Part shown: positions 8,201 through 15,967 of the stretch, piece by piece | How the letters are laid out: each line of letters begins with the position of its first letter | Numbering within the stretch: the stretch's first letter is position 1 | Origin: a virus | Virus record (IMG/VR): IMGVR_UViG_3300017752_000137 | Location: 1-25,644 of that record | Reading direction: 5' to 3' (one strand) | Length of the DNA: 25,644 nucleotides | Program-made: the position numbers and the translations under genes | The notes under the pieces: generated by a model | Seen by the model: the letters and a program-made list of their open reading frames with translations, nothing else | Told to the model about the DNA's origin: nothing | The model's database searches: none

Positions 8201-10651
8201 GTTAAAGCAATGGACATTGGTCTTAGTAATATGCTAACTCTTTACAATCAAAAGGTTAGAAAATATAAAGATCAAAGTAATACTGTAATTATAGAACGTC
8301 CTAACTATGACATAAGATCTTGGCTTGGAAATGAAAGAGCATTTATTAGGGCAAAACGAGATATAGCAGAACTAGGAATAAAAGAAGGTGATCTAGTTGT
8401 AGCACTTCCTGGAAAAAATGCAAAAGATTTAAAAAAATTTATGAATTTTTTTATTAAAGAAAATCCTATGTACGCAAATACAAAAAATTTTAGTATTGAT
8501 TATGTTACTAAACAAAGACAATTAGTTAAAGATAACGTTAAACTTGTTGATGTGTTTCAAGAAATTCATAAATTTGCAGAACAGACTAACCCTGAAGCAA
8601 TGGCAGCAATTAAAGCTACAGAAATATCTTTTGCTAAAAGAAATAAATCTTTTACTCCAACACTAGAAAGAAAAGGTGTTAGAGGATTTGCTGGAGAAAA
8701 ACCAGGAAGAGAAGGAGTTCAAGATTATTGGAAAGCATACATTGATTATATGGATGGTGGTGTCAGGGCTATTAAAATGATGGAGTGGAAAGATAAAGTA
8801 GAACCTATGCTTTATAATAAAAATTTTTTAAAAGATTTTCCACAACAAATGAAAGTTACTCAGGCTTGGATAGACAATGCATTGGGAAGAAATCCTGGAA
8901 ACATTGCCAAAACTATAGATAATACAATGATTACTGTTGGTAATAAATTTAAAAACAATGCAGATTTTATACCATGGTTGGTAAGAGTAGGTAATAAAGC
9001 AACTCTATATAAAAATTTATTATTTTTTAATATTAGATTTGCCAATGCACAATTGGTGCAACCATTACAAGTGTTAGCCCCAGCTCTAGCAGACTTAAAA
9101 GCTAACTATAATATTAAAGGAGATATAGGTTATTCTTTAATAAATGGATCGTATCTAACTTTTAGAGCTACTAAAGAATTTTCTGAGTTAATAGTTGAAG
9201 CGTCAGAGGCAAAACATAGAACTCTAGATGATAAGCATTTAAGAGAGTTTGGTGTTGACCCTACTAGTGGACGAGATTTGTTAACTAGAAATGAAGACAT
9301 GGCCAGATTAGCTTTAGATGTAGCTACAGGAAAAAATTTAACAGGCATGCTAGAAAGACACAGTAGGCTTCAGGCATTGGCTACATACTATAGCTATCTT
9401 AAAAGTGCTAAATATGATAAAACATACGGTAAAGAAAAAATGTTTGAGCAGGCAATGCGACAAACAGATAATCTTATGGTTGAATATGATGCAAGACATA
9501 GAGCCATAATGTATGGTAATCAAGGAGTTGGCGGAACTCTTGGAAATTTTATGGGTTTGTTTAAAACATTTCAACATAACTATTTTGGTAAGACTGCAAG
9601 ATATATTAGAACTGCAAGAGAGAATGGTGTTAAGGGAATTGAACCTTTAGTTGGACACTTTACAATGCAAATACTAACAGCAGGTCTATTTGGTGTCATG
9701 GCTATAGAACAAGCTGATGCTATTATAGAACATATAAATACAGCAAAATCTAAATTATTTAAATCTCAAGGAAAAATACCTACAGTAACTGAAATGATAT
9801 TAACCTCAGAAGATTTAAGCATTGGAGAAAAATTTGGCATGCCTTCTGTAATAGCAGGCTTTGATATATCTTCTACATTACAGGCACCAGGGCTAAGTAT
9901 CAATGATATCTTTAGTTTTCCAGCTGCATCTTATCTATTTGGTTGGGGTGACAATAGACACAACGGTATACTAGGAGATGGACTGCATTATGCACCTAAA
10001 ATATTAATGGGTACATTTAATGATGTAGACTTTTATAGGTATATGAAAATTGCTCTACCTCCTGTACTACAAGGACCTTTAGATCAGCACTTTGCAAACA
10101 TGCCATGGAGAGAATACCCAGAAGCATTTGGTCTTGTAGACCCTAACAAAACTATACACTACACTGACGATCATGCAACTTTTTATACTAGAGATAAAGA
10201 TAGGTATGTTATAAGAGATCCTTTTAAAGAGATGGCGGGTAAAGTTAGAAGAGATGCTGAAGATTTTATGGCAGTATGGTTTTCTGGTAAAAGTTTTGAA
10301 GAGAGTTTAATAACTAGAGCATTGTGGTCTCAGAAAAAAATAAGCAATCATATTAAAGATATAAAAACTGCACATGTTACTGGAGGAGCAATAGCATTAG
10401 GGCAGGGAGATCAGCCAACTCTTATGTATCATATATTTGCCCTAATGGAAATGAACTACAGTCAAGATGCTGCATTTAAAATGATAACTAGAAGAGTAAA
10501 AAATATGGATGATACTGCTATAAATAGAATTAAAGCATTATCTAAAGAATACAATATGGAAACAGCTGACTTTATAGATTCAGTTATACATAATAACAAT
10601 CTTTCTGGAGATATTATGCCAGGAATTAGATACGGAAATATATCAAAATAA
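5228..10651 (+). CDS. Giant internal virion / DNA-ejection-type protein (1807 aa)
   Basis: The largest gene in the window. It starts with a duplicated 20-residue unit (TPLTMEDFDTPETD, then TPLTIEDFNDPETD at residues about 6-19 and 26-39). Residues about 80-270 are a charged helical domain. Hydrophobic stretches lie at about 282-304 (DLAIIGGATLLTRSPVYGFA), 320-332 and 343-377, and another near 1476-1494 (MQILTAGLFGVMAIEQ). Residues about 380-740 are highly charged, Lys/Glu-rich and probably extended. The C-terminal third is helical with aromatic clusters (GNFMGLFKTFQHNYFG). Size, position before the lysis genes, and scattered membrane-prone segments fit the very large ejectosome proteins of podoviruses (the T7 gp16 role). 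I see no lysozyme-type catalytic motif at its N-terminus, unlike T7 gp16. Its C-terminal stop overlaps the amidase ATG. Confidence 0.75.
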   Translation: MAEITPLTMEDFDTPETDVNKKQPTPLTIEDFNDPETDAILSDDEKINFNTDTIYQIQQKTNSKTIPFIEEQDPDEAAKIEPGKAFLFGWYNGKSHLKSFQAHIFNWADRAADNAIELFGGDARKWEYEYLYGNNFAQQNNILSNAEFNNLDSKLKEREEFKSSLNFTSTKVGTGKLKNAITEPVYTSSLDNPSKQALADLFTERFVGKGRMMPLSKRLGSFVWDKNYRYETLVGLDSYIDLLRERAVELKPNNFKPDYFGRFQPEGVWEKTMAGFGQAPSDLAIIGGATLLTRSPVYGFALVSAIESSDESVGRVAYNTVKGGIEGFIIGKIAHQPTWKRRVGMFGLYGSGNAWMHGGQFDDIVSSGIVMSTFGFMPSGRATDKAGLTDSKSRINEKGEVISVDPKAKDTNVDGVTVIEVNGAERISLDIQKHDAHSVPIKEFVNNKDTSGYKRETEPQIPEVDSRTLAPKEKPVEDMSHLDNMTPIKGKNGTEAAIKRGDEYIPFEVIKEETKSEYRDPMFDIKETKDGKMESIEAPLPVKETISIPRENVIKNGKFLDIYLSLDGKGKLIKVADTTVRSDSFNPRAKEWAIESPETTARRILEKEKALELEKARENILDAKGKPKYKKKKTKEEKPEVKVLDPLGETTLEKWQTVAFADAYGLKLGGDGSVIIKYSDLIRLKNKKDTLGESLNKKDNKWISNAIKEADVVLEKRNTELDKRVNNYNSLLNRSRIGLNDHLTSILEARPTLGDTNVRRHEHLEAAIYENVNVKEPTRKTGEDGRPVETDITPEAAPGKIGMFNQMLKKGLTFVEMMALAPKFIGDQKRNMIMNFGITRTDNIMFRETRALLDKLLYRSEIKYDPKTIDSSKYVVQEGSRIKLPFIIKVMENALGKIVPVRGKTGALTLFEQLYRGGKEQIIQAKQVVDAIRERSFTKEAEARANVKGNKTKEKINKEYLTRNADGTFKYQMSYAEMQSKYKLSDLQIEIVKAMDIGLSNMLTLYNQKVRKYKDQSNTVIIERPNYDIRSWLGNERAFIRAKRDIAELGIKEGDLVVALPGKNAKDLKKFMNFFIKENPMYANTKNFSIDYVTKQRQLVKDNVKLVDVFQEIHKFAEQTNPEAMAAIKATEISFAKRNKSFTPTLERKGVRGFAGEKPGREGVQDYWKAYIDYMDGGVRAIKMMEWKDKVEPMLYNKNFLKDFPQQMKVTQAWIDNALGRNPGNIAKTIDNTMITVGNKFKNNADFIPWLVRVGNKATLYKNLLFFNIRFANAQLVQPLQVLAPALADLKANYNIKGDIGYSLINGSYLTFRATKEFSELIVEASEAKHRTLDDKHLREFGVDPTSGRDLLTRNEDMARLALDVATGKNLTGMLERHSRLQALATYYSYLKSAKYDKTYGKEKMFEQAMRQTDNLMVEYDARHRAIMYGNQGVGGTLGNFMGLFKTFQHNYFGKTARYIRTARENGVKGIEPLVGHFTMQILTAGLFGVMAIEQADAIIEHINTAKSKLFKSQGKIPTVTEMILTSEDLSIGEKFGMPSVIAGFDISSTLQAPGLSINDIFSFPAASYLFGWGDNRHNGILGDGLHYAPKILMGTFNDVDFYRYMKIALPPVLQGPLDQHFANMPWREYPEAFGLVDPNKTIHYTDDHATFYTRDKDRYVIRDPFKEMAGKVRRDAEDFMAVWFSGKSFEESLITRALWSQKKISNHIKDIKTAHVTGGAIALGQGDQPTLMYHIFALMEMNYSQDAAFKMITRRVKNMDDTAINRIKALSKEYNMETADFIDSVIHNNNLSGDIMPGIRYGNISK
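5240..5342 (+). repeat. Tandem 60-bp duplication in the giant gene's 5' end
   Basis: Bases 5240-5282 and 5300-5342 are nearly identical and lie exactly 60 bp apart, in frame. They encode two copies of a TPLT(M/I)EDF..PETD segment in the predicted N-terminus of the 1807-residue protein. Differences include aatgga versus aattga and gatact versus aatgat, so it is a diverged duplication and not an assembly artefact. Confidence 0.85.
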
Positions 10652-11073
10652 TGGAACTAAGAAACAGAACAGACTACATAGTAATACATTGTGCGGCTAC
10701 AAAAGCTAGCATGGATATTGGACTTACAGAAATAAGAAAATGGCATGTAAAAGATAATGGTTGGAGAGATGTAGGATATCATTATATAGTTCGCAGAAAT
10801 GGTGAGGTAGAGTTAGGTCGTTCTCAAAGAGACACAGGAGCCCATGCTTCTGGCTATAATCATAAGAGTATAGGCATATGTATGGTTGGGGGTATGGCTG
10901 ATGATAACTCTGCTGAAAATAATTTTACAGATAAACAATGGACTGCTCTATTAGATTTAGTTAAACAACTAAAAGTTGATTATAATGAAGCAGATATTAT
11001 TGGACACAATGAAATAAGTCAAAAAAAATGTCCATCATTTGATGTACAAAAATGGAAAGAGGATAATATATAA
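10651..11073 (+). CDS. N-acetylmuramoyl-L-alanine amidase (T7 lysozyme-like endolysin)
   Basis: A 140-residue zinc amidase that would cleave the bond between N-acetylmuramic acid and L-alanine in peptidoglycan for lysis. The family signature is complete: IVIHCAATK (zinc ligand H13), GWRDVGYHYIVRRNG (Y43, equivalent to T7 lysozyme Y46), the DTGAHASGYNHKSIGICMVG segment, and IIGHNEISQKKCPSFD with zinc ligands H119 and C127 and catalytic K125 (T7 H122, C130, K128). Its length is close to the 151-residue T7 gp3.5 and there is no added cell-wall-binding domain. There is no signal peptide, so it needs the neighbouring holin. T7 lysozyme also inhibits the phage RNA polymerase; no such polymerase lies in this window. 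Start and stop are TAATG overlaps. Confidence 0.95.
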   Translation: MELRNRTDYIVIHCAATKASMDIGLTEIRKWHVKDNGWRDVGYHYIVRRNGEVELGRSQRDTGAHASGYNHKSIGICMVGGMADDNSAENNFTDKQWTALLDLVKQLKVDYNEADIIGHNEISQKKCPSFDVQKWKEDNI

Positions 11074-11456
11074 TGGGACCACTACTATCAATGCTACCTA
11101 CAATATTAAAAACAGGGGCATCTGTATTTGCTAATAGACAAAAGGCAAAGATACTTATGTCAGATGCAGAACTTCTACATGCACAGAAGATGGCAACGGG
11201 AGAAGTAGAATATCAGGCACAAATTAGACAATCAAATGATCAAGGATACAAAGATGAGTTTGTTCTTATATTAGTATCAGCACCTGTGCTACTATTAATT
11301 TGGAGTGTATTTTCAGGAGATCCTGATATACAAATGAAGTTAGATTTATTCTTTGAGAAGTTTGGCAGTCTACCTTTTTGGTATCAGTCAATTTTTATCG
11401 GTGTTGTTGCATCAATATATGGACTTAAAACAGCAGACATTATGAAGAAAAAATAA
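11073..11456 (+). CDS. Holin candidate (GTA-type multi-TM holin-like)
   Basis: A 127-residue protein immediately downstream of the endolysin, coupled by TAATG. Its N-terminus is mildly hydrophobic (GPLLSMLPTILKTGASVF), followed by a charged amphipathic linker (residues about 20-60), a membrane helix (about 64-81, FVLILVSAPVLLLIWSVF) and a second one (about 101-118, WYQSIFIGVVASIYGLKT), ending in a basic tail (MKKK). This layout, with a KDEF motif before the first strong helix, resembles the three-TM holins of gene transfer agents and marine phages (GTA_holin_3TM-like). Forming the membrane hole that lets the amidase reach peptidoglycan is inferred from topology and from the endolysin-holin neighbourhood. 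Confidence 0.75.
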   Translation: MGPLLSMLPTILKTGASVFANRQKAKILMSDAELLHAQKMATGEVEYQAQIRQSNDQGYKDEFVLILVSAPVLLLIWSVFSGDPDIQMKLDLFFEKFGSLPFWYQSIFIGVVASIYGLKTADIMKKK

Positions 11457-11671
11457 TGTATTGGGTAATTACAGTAATGTTAATGTTTCATGGTACTGAT
11501 GTCTTAGTAGAAAGAGAATATAAACTTAAGTCTTTCCAAGATGATTGGAGTTGTCATGAATTTATTCACGAGAATAAGATTGAGTTACTAAAGCAGCATG
11601 TTATAGACTACCCTAAACAATTAAAAAGTTTTGAATTCTATTGTGAAAACAGATATGCAGAGGAAGTGTGA
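11456..11671 (+). CDS. Small protein with hydrophobic N-terminus, lysis-adjacent
   Basis: A 71-residue protein following the holin candidate with a TAATG overlap. The first 12 residues are hydrophobic (MYWVITVMLMFH) and could be a weak signal or anchor; the remainder is polar with two cysteines (C33 in WSCHEF and C63 in FYCENR) that could form a disulfide if exported. It is not a recognised spanin, and no lipobox is present. It could be an accessory lysis or envelope protein, given its place next to endolysin and holin. Family unknown. Confidence 0.65.
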   Translation: MYWVITVMLMFHGTDVLVEREYKLKSFQDDWSCHEFIHENKIELLKQHVIDYPKQLKSFEFYCENRYAEEV

Positions 11672-12042
11672 AGATATCAGACTCAACACAGATATCATTA
11701 CCTGCTAGAAATCTTTTAGCTATATTGGCTGCAGTTGCAATAGGTACTATGAGTTACTTTACTATTGTTGAAAGACTTAACTCTATAGAGACTACCTTAC
11801 AGTTGATGGAGAAAGACATAACATCAGCTAATCAATTTATAGAAGGTGTCCCCAAAGGCGACATGGTAAGTCCACAGATTCAAGAGCTTTACATGTTGGT
11901 AGAATATTTATCAGGTAATGTAGAAAAATTAAAAGAACAAATGGAACAAGAAATTCCACTGATACTTAAAAATGAAATGATCATACAGTTTCACGAAGAC
12001 AGACTTATAGATCTAGAAGAGAGAAAGAATGGGAATCATTGA
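11668..12042 (+). CDS. Membrane-anchored coiled-coil protein, GTG start
   Basis: A 124-residue protein starting at GTG 11668, overlapping the previous TGA by four bases (GTGA). Residues about 13-32 form one membrane helix (ARNLLAILAAVAIGTMSYFT). The rest is charged and helical with coiled-coil character (IETTLQLMEKDI, YLSGNVEKLKEQMEQEI). An N-terminal anchor plus an extramembrane coiled coil is also the shape of inner-membrane spanins, and it lies two genes after the holin, but there is no partnered lipoprotein gene. Similar short TM plus coiled-coil genes occur in marine phages. I leave the function open. Confidence 0.65.
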   Translation: MKISDSTQISLPARNLLAILAAVAIGTMSYFTIVERLNSIETTLQLMEKDITSANQFIEGVPKGDMVSPQIQELYMLVEYLSGNVEKLKEQMEQEIPLILKNEMIIQFHEDRLIDLEERKNGNH

Positions 12043-12253
12043 AACAGTTATTATACTTAGTTTGTACGTCTACGATGGCGGCAATAAAAATATAGAAGGT
12101 TGGTATCATCAGGACAACTTAAGTACGTGCCTTGCTGCCAAGCGTTTAGCAGAGAGAAATTCAGGTAATCAAGTGCAGTACACTTGTACCCTAGAACAAT
12201 GTGAAATGATAACAGATAAAACTGGTGTTAAGCATTGTGATAAAATAAAATAG
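12029..12253 (+). CDS. Small Cys-containing, possibly exported protein
   Basis: A 74-residue ORF that overlaps the preceding gene by 14 bases, with a purine-rich GAAGAGAGAAAG just before the ATG. The N-terminus is hydrophobic (MGIIETVIILSLYVYDGG), too short to be sure it is a signal peptide. The remainder has four cysteines (C33, C52, C57, C69 in STCLAAK, YTCTLEQC, KHCDK), which would suit disulfides in the periplasm. It sits in a run of small exported-looking genes. Function unknown. Confidence 0.6.
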   Translation: MGIIETVIILSLYVYDGGNKNIEGWYHQDNLSTCLAAKRLAERNSGNQVQYTCTLEQCEMITDKTGVKHCDKIK

Positions 12254-12263
12254 GAGAAGAAGT

Positions 12264-12956
12264 ATGATTAGAAGTATAGCTATAGCTGTAGTAATTACAG
12301 TCTGTATGTTGTGGGCCTTTGGTGCATTAATGGATTCTGCAATGGCAGATGTTACCTCAAGTGGTTCAACTACTAATGATCAGGTAAATTCTAGTGGGAG
12401 CAATACCGCAATCACTGGAGGCTACTCATCTACTTCTACTACAAATTTTCAAGATGGCAGTTCTAGTAATACTACTACAAATAATACAACTAATGCATAT
12501 CAAGGTGATTCTAGAGTAGTGCCTAGTGCATCAGCCCCTGCAATATCTAGTATGTCACAAGACTTATGTACTGTAGGTATATCTGCTGGCGGTCAAACCT
12601 TTTCGTTTGGTGCTAGTCTTGGTATGACTAAGAGAGATCTTAATTGTGAAAGACTTAAACTAGCCAAGGCTCTACATGACATGGGCATGAAGGTTGCTAG
12701 TATAGCCCTTATGTGTCAAGATAGCAGAGTGTTTTCAGCAATGGCAATGTCGGGAACTAGCTGTCCATATTTAGGATCTATAGGGACTGAGGCCCAGGCT
12801 AAGTGGGAAAAATATGGTAAGCTAAGACCAGACTATGAAGAGTATGTTAAGACTTTGCGTATTACAGAACAAATAGACAATGAAATATTAGAGGATATAG
12901 ATGATGGTCAGGTTATTAATTATTCTGGTGGCACTATTAAACTCGGCAATAAGTAA
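12264..12956 (+). CDS. Secreted Ser/Thr/Asn-rich protein with conserved Cys domain
   Basis: A 230-residue protein with TAGGAGAAG before the ATG. It starts with a convincing signal peptide (MIRSIAIAVVITVCMLWAFG then ALMDSAMA, cleavage likely after AMA at residue 28). Residues about 30-90 are low-complexity Ser/Thr/Asn/Gly. Residues about 100-190 form a compact domain with four cysteines (DLCTVG, LNCERL, LMCQDS, SCPYLG) around KALHDMGMKVASIALMCQD. The same CERLKL.KAL.DMGMKVASIALMC segment occurs, as I remember, in other marine phages without assigned function. Export implies action at the host envelope (periplasm or outer membrane). Its 3' end overlaps the next gene by 56 bases. Confidence 0.75.
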   Translation: MIRSIAIAVVITVCMLWAFGALMDSAMADVTSSGSTTNDQVNSSGSNTAITGGYSSTSTTNFQDGSSSNTTTNNTTNAYQGDSRVVPSASAPAISSMSQDLCTVGISAGGQTFSFGASLGMTKRDLNCERLKLAKALHDMGMKVASIALMCQDSRVFSAMAMSGTSCPYLGSIGTEAQAKWEKYGKLRPDYEEYVKTLRITEQIDNEILEDIDDGQVINYSGGTIKLGNK

Positions 12957-14511
12957 AGCAGATACTATTTGTCTACAAGATGTTCCAAATATTGGAGACC
13001 AAACTTGTACCACAACTTATAGTACAGGCACTACAACTACGACAAGTAATTTAATATCAGAAACTTTTAATGATGGCACTTGGAATGGAACTATGTTTCC
13101 TGATAGTTCAGATTTAAATGAGTCAACTTATCTAACAGGTAAAGATGGTAAGTATGCTGAGACTACAATTAACAGCGTAGACCTAATGACTATAAATGAG
13201 TTAAGACAGGGCTTTACTAGTAATTTTACTGCAGATATAAGATGGTGGAATAAGTGGCAATCAACAGTTACTATGAGCCAAATAGCAGTAAGTGGTAATG
13301 GGGACACAACTACACAAACTTTATTACTGACTGATACGACTAATGCTAATTATCAATTTAATAACTATGGTAATACACTTATTGTTTCGCCTAATACTGA
13401 ATACACGCACGGAACATTAACAGCTAGGTTTGATTTTGATGTAGAGCAATCAGCAGGTAATTGGAACTCATATCATAGTGGTGTTGATGTGACCGATCCT
13501 AGTTTAATACTAGATTATACCACACTAACAGAAGTCACTAACACTACTGTTAAATTTTGTTGGGAGTTTACTCCTAGTACTTGTCCTCAAGCAGTTGAAG
13601 ATATAGCAGAAACTATTGTAAATATAGAAGATGATTTAATAGTTATAATACAGGATATAGAGACACCTGAAATTGAAATAGATTTACCCATTATAACATA
13701 TGAGCCTGAGATTATAGAAGTAGATGAACCACAAATTGAAATAGAAATACTAAGTATAGAAACAGTAGATATAATTCCTGATGTAGATACAGTTGAAGTA
13801 TTATCTATACCAGTGGAAACATCTATGATTGAAGAAGAAATTACAACGGAAGAATTAATTGATGCCTACGATACTGAGCCTGTTGTGGAAACAGCAACAA
13901 ATGATGAACTTTCAACTACAGAACCAGATGCCGATCCTATTGAAATGGTGGAACAAAACGATGAACCAATTGAAGAGCAACCCAGTAGCGAAGAAGTTGT
14001 TGCAGAGCAACCAATTCAAGAAACAGATAGTCCAAAACAAGAAGAAATTGTCGAGGCAGATGTTGAAGAATCAGGACCAGAACCTATTGAAGAACCAGTG
14101 GAAGAAGATATAGTTGAGGTTGTAGAAGAAGAGTCAGAAGTATCTGTTGATGTAGTTGCAGTTGAAAAATATATTGATGACAAAGTACAAAGCCAGATAG
14201 AAAAAGTTGAAGCTACTTTATTAGTAGTTAATGAATTAGTAAATAGAGCTATGGTATCTAATCAAGTGGATATATCCAGCTACGGTACTATTAATGCTGC
14301 TATGTTTGACAGTCGTCAGTTACCTAAAGGTAATCAAGATTTTTTTAAACAGATAGTATTAGCAGGATATGATAAAACTATTTATAATAATCAAGTATCA
14401 CTAGTAGCTATAGATCCTGTTGCACAACATAGTATAAAAGTAAATAAAGCTCGTGATAAAACAGATAAAGCATACTATAAATTAAAAGCATTAATGGAGG
14501 CAAGACAATGA
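12901..14511 (+). CDS. Exported acidic Pro/Glu-rich protein of unknown role (536 aa)
   Basis: The ORF starts inside the end of the previous gene (56-base overlap); a signal peptide (MMVRLLIILVALLNSAISKA, cleavage before D21) supports that start. Residues about 45-220 are Thr/Asn-rich and beta-like with four cysteines (C24, C36, C220, C228), possibly a jelly-roll or lectin-like domain. Residues about 233-418 are a long, extremely acidic Ile/Val/Pro/Glu segment (PEIEIDLP, EPIEEPVEEDIVEVVEEE), with Pro-Glu repeats like periplasm-spanning or stalk-like regions. Residues about 420-536 are helical and basic at the end (KARDKTDKAYYKLKALMEAR). It may be an envelope-spanning or surface-presented factor made late in infection; this is inferred from export and composition only. 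Confidence 0.75.
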   Translation: MMVRLLIILVALLNSAISKADTICLQDVPNIGDQTCTTTYSTGTTTTTSNLISETFNDGTWNGTMFPDSSDLNESTYLTGKDGKYAETTINSVDLMTINELRQGFTSNFTADIRWWNKWQSTVTMSQIAVSGNGDTTTQTLLLTDTTNANYQFNNYGNTLIVSPNTEYTHGTLTARFDFDVEQSAGNWNSYHSGVDVTDPSLILDYTTLTEVTNTTVKFCWEFTPSTCPQAVEDIAETIVNIEDDLIVIIQDIETPEIEIDLPIITYEPEIIEVDEPQIEIEILSIETVDIIPDVDTVEVLSIPVETSMIEEEITTEELIDAYDTEPVVETATNDELSTTEPDADPIEMVEQNDEPIEEQPSSEEVVAEQPIQETDSPKQEEIVEADVEESGPEPIEEPVEEDIVEVVEEESEVSVDVVAVEKYIDDKVQSQIEKVEATLLVVNELVNRAMVSNQVDISSYGTINAAMFDSRQLPKGNQDFFKQIVLAGYDKTIYNNQVSLVAIDPVAQHSIKVNKARDKTDKAYYKLKALMEARQ

Positions 14512-14777
14512 TTGAAAAATTACAAAAGGTAGGGCTACTCATAACTTTAATATGTACAATTGGAGGTGGGTTTTACACCTGGGGTACGTTTAACCAAAGA
14601 CTAGACGCTATAGAAAACAAAAAATTTACAGTTAATCAAACAGTAGATCTTACAGAAGTTAATAAAAGTATAGAAGGACTAAAGGCAGACATTAAAATTA
14701 ATGGTGCTGCATTAGACTATCTTGAGGCTAAATTAGAAGAACTAAAAATACAATTAAATAATCCATTACTTAACTAG
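14508..14777 (+). CDS. Small membrane-anchored coiled-coil protein
   Basis: An 89-residue ORF with a four-base ATGA overlap with the preceding stop and a GGAGGCAAGACA site just upstream. A short N-terminal membrane helix (about residues 7-26, KVGLLITLICTIGGGFYTWG) is followed by a charged helical region (NQRLDAIENKKF, IEGLKADIKINGAALDYLEA). Its shape parallels the 11668 and 1021 genes. Function unknown; a companion of the exported acidic protein is possible because the two are translationally coupled. Confidence 0.65.
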   Translation: MIEKLQKVGLLITLICTIGGGFYTWGTFNQRLDAIENKKFTVNQTVDLTEVNKSIEGLKADIKINGAALDYLEAKLEELKIQLNNPLLN

Positions 14778-14785
14778 AGAACAAA

Positions 14786-15967
14786 ATGCCAGACACATTA
14801 GCACCAAAAAAAACTATGACGCAAAGAGAGTTAGATAATAAGCTAACTCCTATAGCAGAAAAAGTAAAAGAAGGCCCATTGGTTACAGGAGAGATAGTTA
14901 AAGACTATTTGTTTAAGCCTTTACCTTTATTACAAGATGAAAGAATATCTGTTAAGACTAAAGAACAGCAACAAACTCAAGCATCTGCAAAAGAAGGACT
15001 TGTAAAAAGACCTGAAGTTGAAGATACTGGAGATATAGAAAATGTAAGTACCGTTCAACAAGGTGAGGTAAAACCTACACTAGCTGCACGGCCTGTTATG
15101 TATGCGGCTGATGGTATGGATGATAAAGAAATAAATAATCCTATAGTAGTAGGAGAAAAAGGTCCAGAAATGTTAGTGCCTACAGGAAATGGCAGATTTT
15201 CTATACTTCCTAACGATGTAGTTAATGGGCTTATGGAAAAAACTAAAACTCCTACACCTGAATTGTCGTCAACTGTATCTATGGAAGATACATCTACTGG
15301 TTTTATGACAGATGAACAAAGAGAAGATGTTGTGTATCTATCAGATAATCCTAATATAACAGGGACAGCTGCACAAATAACTGGAGTTGGTACTCTTTAC
15401 ACACAGGCTTTAATTAAAAGAAAATTTAATAACGAAATTGTACCAACACTTAAAGGAAAAACTTTAGATCTTCCTAAAAATATTGCAGGTGATGATATAA
15501 GTGGATCTCTTAGAGATGCGTATCAGCATGGGTACATATCAGGATTTACTAACTTACGAGATGGCACACTACAAAGTGAAATTATGGCTCAAGGAAGAGA
15601 AGTTCCAATATATAGTCTTTTCAGAAAATTAGATCAAGCTGAAGCTAAAGATAATACCATGGATATGAATAATAATAAAGTAGGATTTGCTGTAGCTAAT
15701 GAAGTAAGAGAAGAGCTAGGCTATAAGGGAAAAACAATACCATCCAATAAAATAAAAGAGGCGGAGATGTTATTTAATTTAAGATTTAATGAGAGATACC
15801 TTGATGAAATAGCACTATATGCTGCTGGAAAAGGAAAAAAGTATTCCGATAAGGTTTCAAAATTTGATCAGTATGCACAGGCTTTTTCAAGAGAGAAGCC
15901 TGATCGTATGATTTTAGAGTTCTCTCCTGAATATATAGAAAAAGAAAAAGCAAAACTAAATAAATAA
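14786..15967 (+). CDS. Late protein with VGEKGPE motif and DUF6973-like C-terminal pattern
   Basis: A 393-residue protein with GAGAA before the ATG. Residues about 1-110 are polar and probably disordered. Residues 122-145 carry VGEKGPEMLVPTGNGRFSIL then PNDV, a motif typical of phage tail proteins, especially the C-terminal ends of tape-measure proteins. Residues about 240-300 hold DAYQHGYISGFTN (D244, H248) followed by DQAEAKDNTMDMNNNKVGF (E286, D293, N295-297). The spacing recalls the D-A-x-R-H-x-Y ... M-D-x-x-N-N-x-V-G pattern of DUF6973-type domains; this is a pattern judgement, not a proven match. It is the last gene of the late block; its TAA directly abuts the stop of the convergent gene. 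Confidence 0.7.
   Translation: MPDTLAPKKTMTQRELDNKLTPIAEKVKEGPLVTGEIVKDYLFKPLPLLQDERISVKTKEQQQTQASAKEGLVKRPEVEDTGDIENVSTVQQGEVKPTLAARPVMYAADGMDDKEINNPIVVGEKGPEMLVPTGNGRFSILPNDVVNGLMEKTKTPTPELSSTVSMEDTSTGFMTDEQREDVVYLSDNPNITGTAAQITGVGTLYTQALIKRKFNNEIVPTLKGKTLDLPKNIAGDDISGSLRDAYQHGYISGFTNLRDGTLQSEIMAQGREVPIYSLFRKLDQAEAKDNTMDMNNNKVGFAVANEVREELGYKGKTIPSNKIKEAEMLFNLRFNERYLDEIALYAAGKGKKYSDKVSKFDQYAQAFSREKPDRMILEFSPEYIEKEKAKLNK

Noticed and set aside
13859-14113. 84-residue ORF inside the acidic protein gene
   Set aside because: It is a shadow of the Glu/Pro-rich codons of the 12901-14511 gene in another frame; its Lys/Gln/Asn-rich product is what that shift would give.
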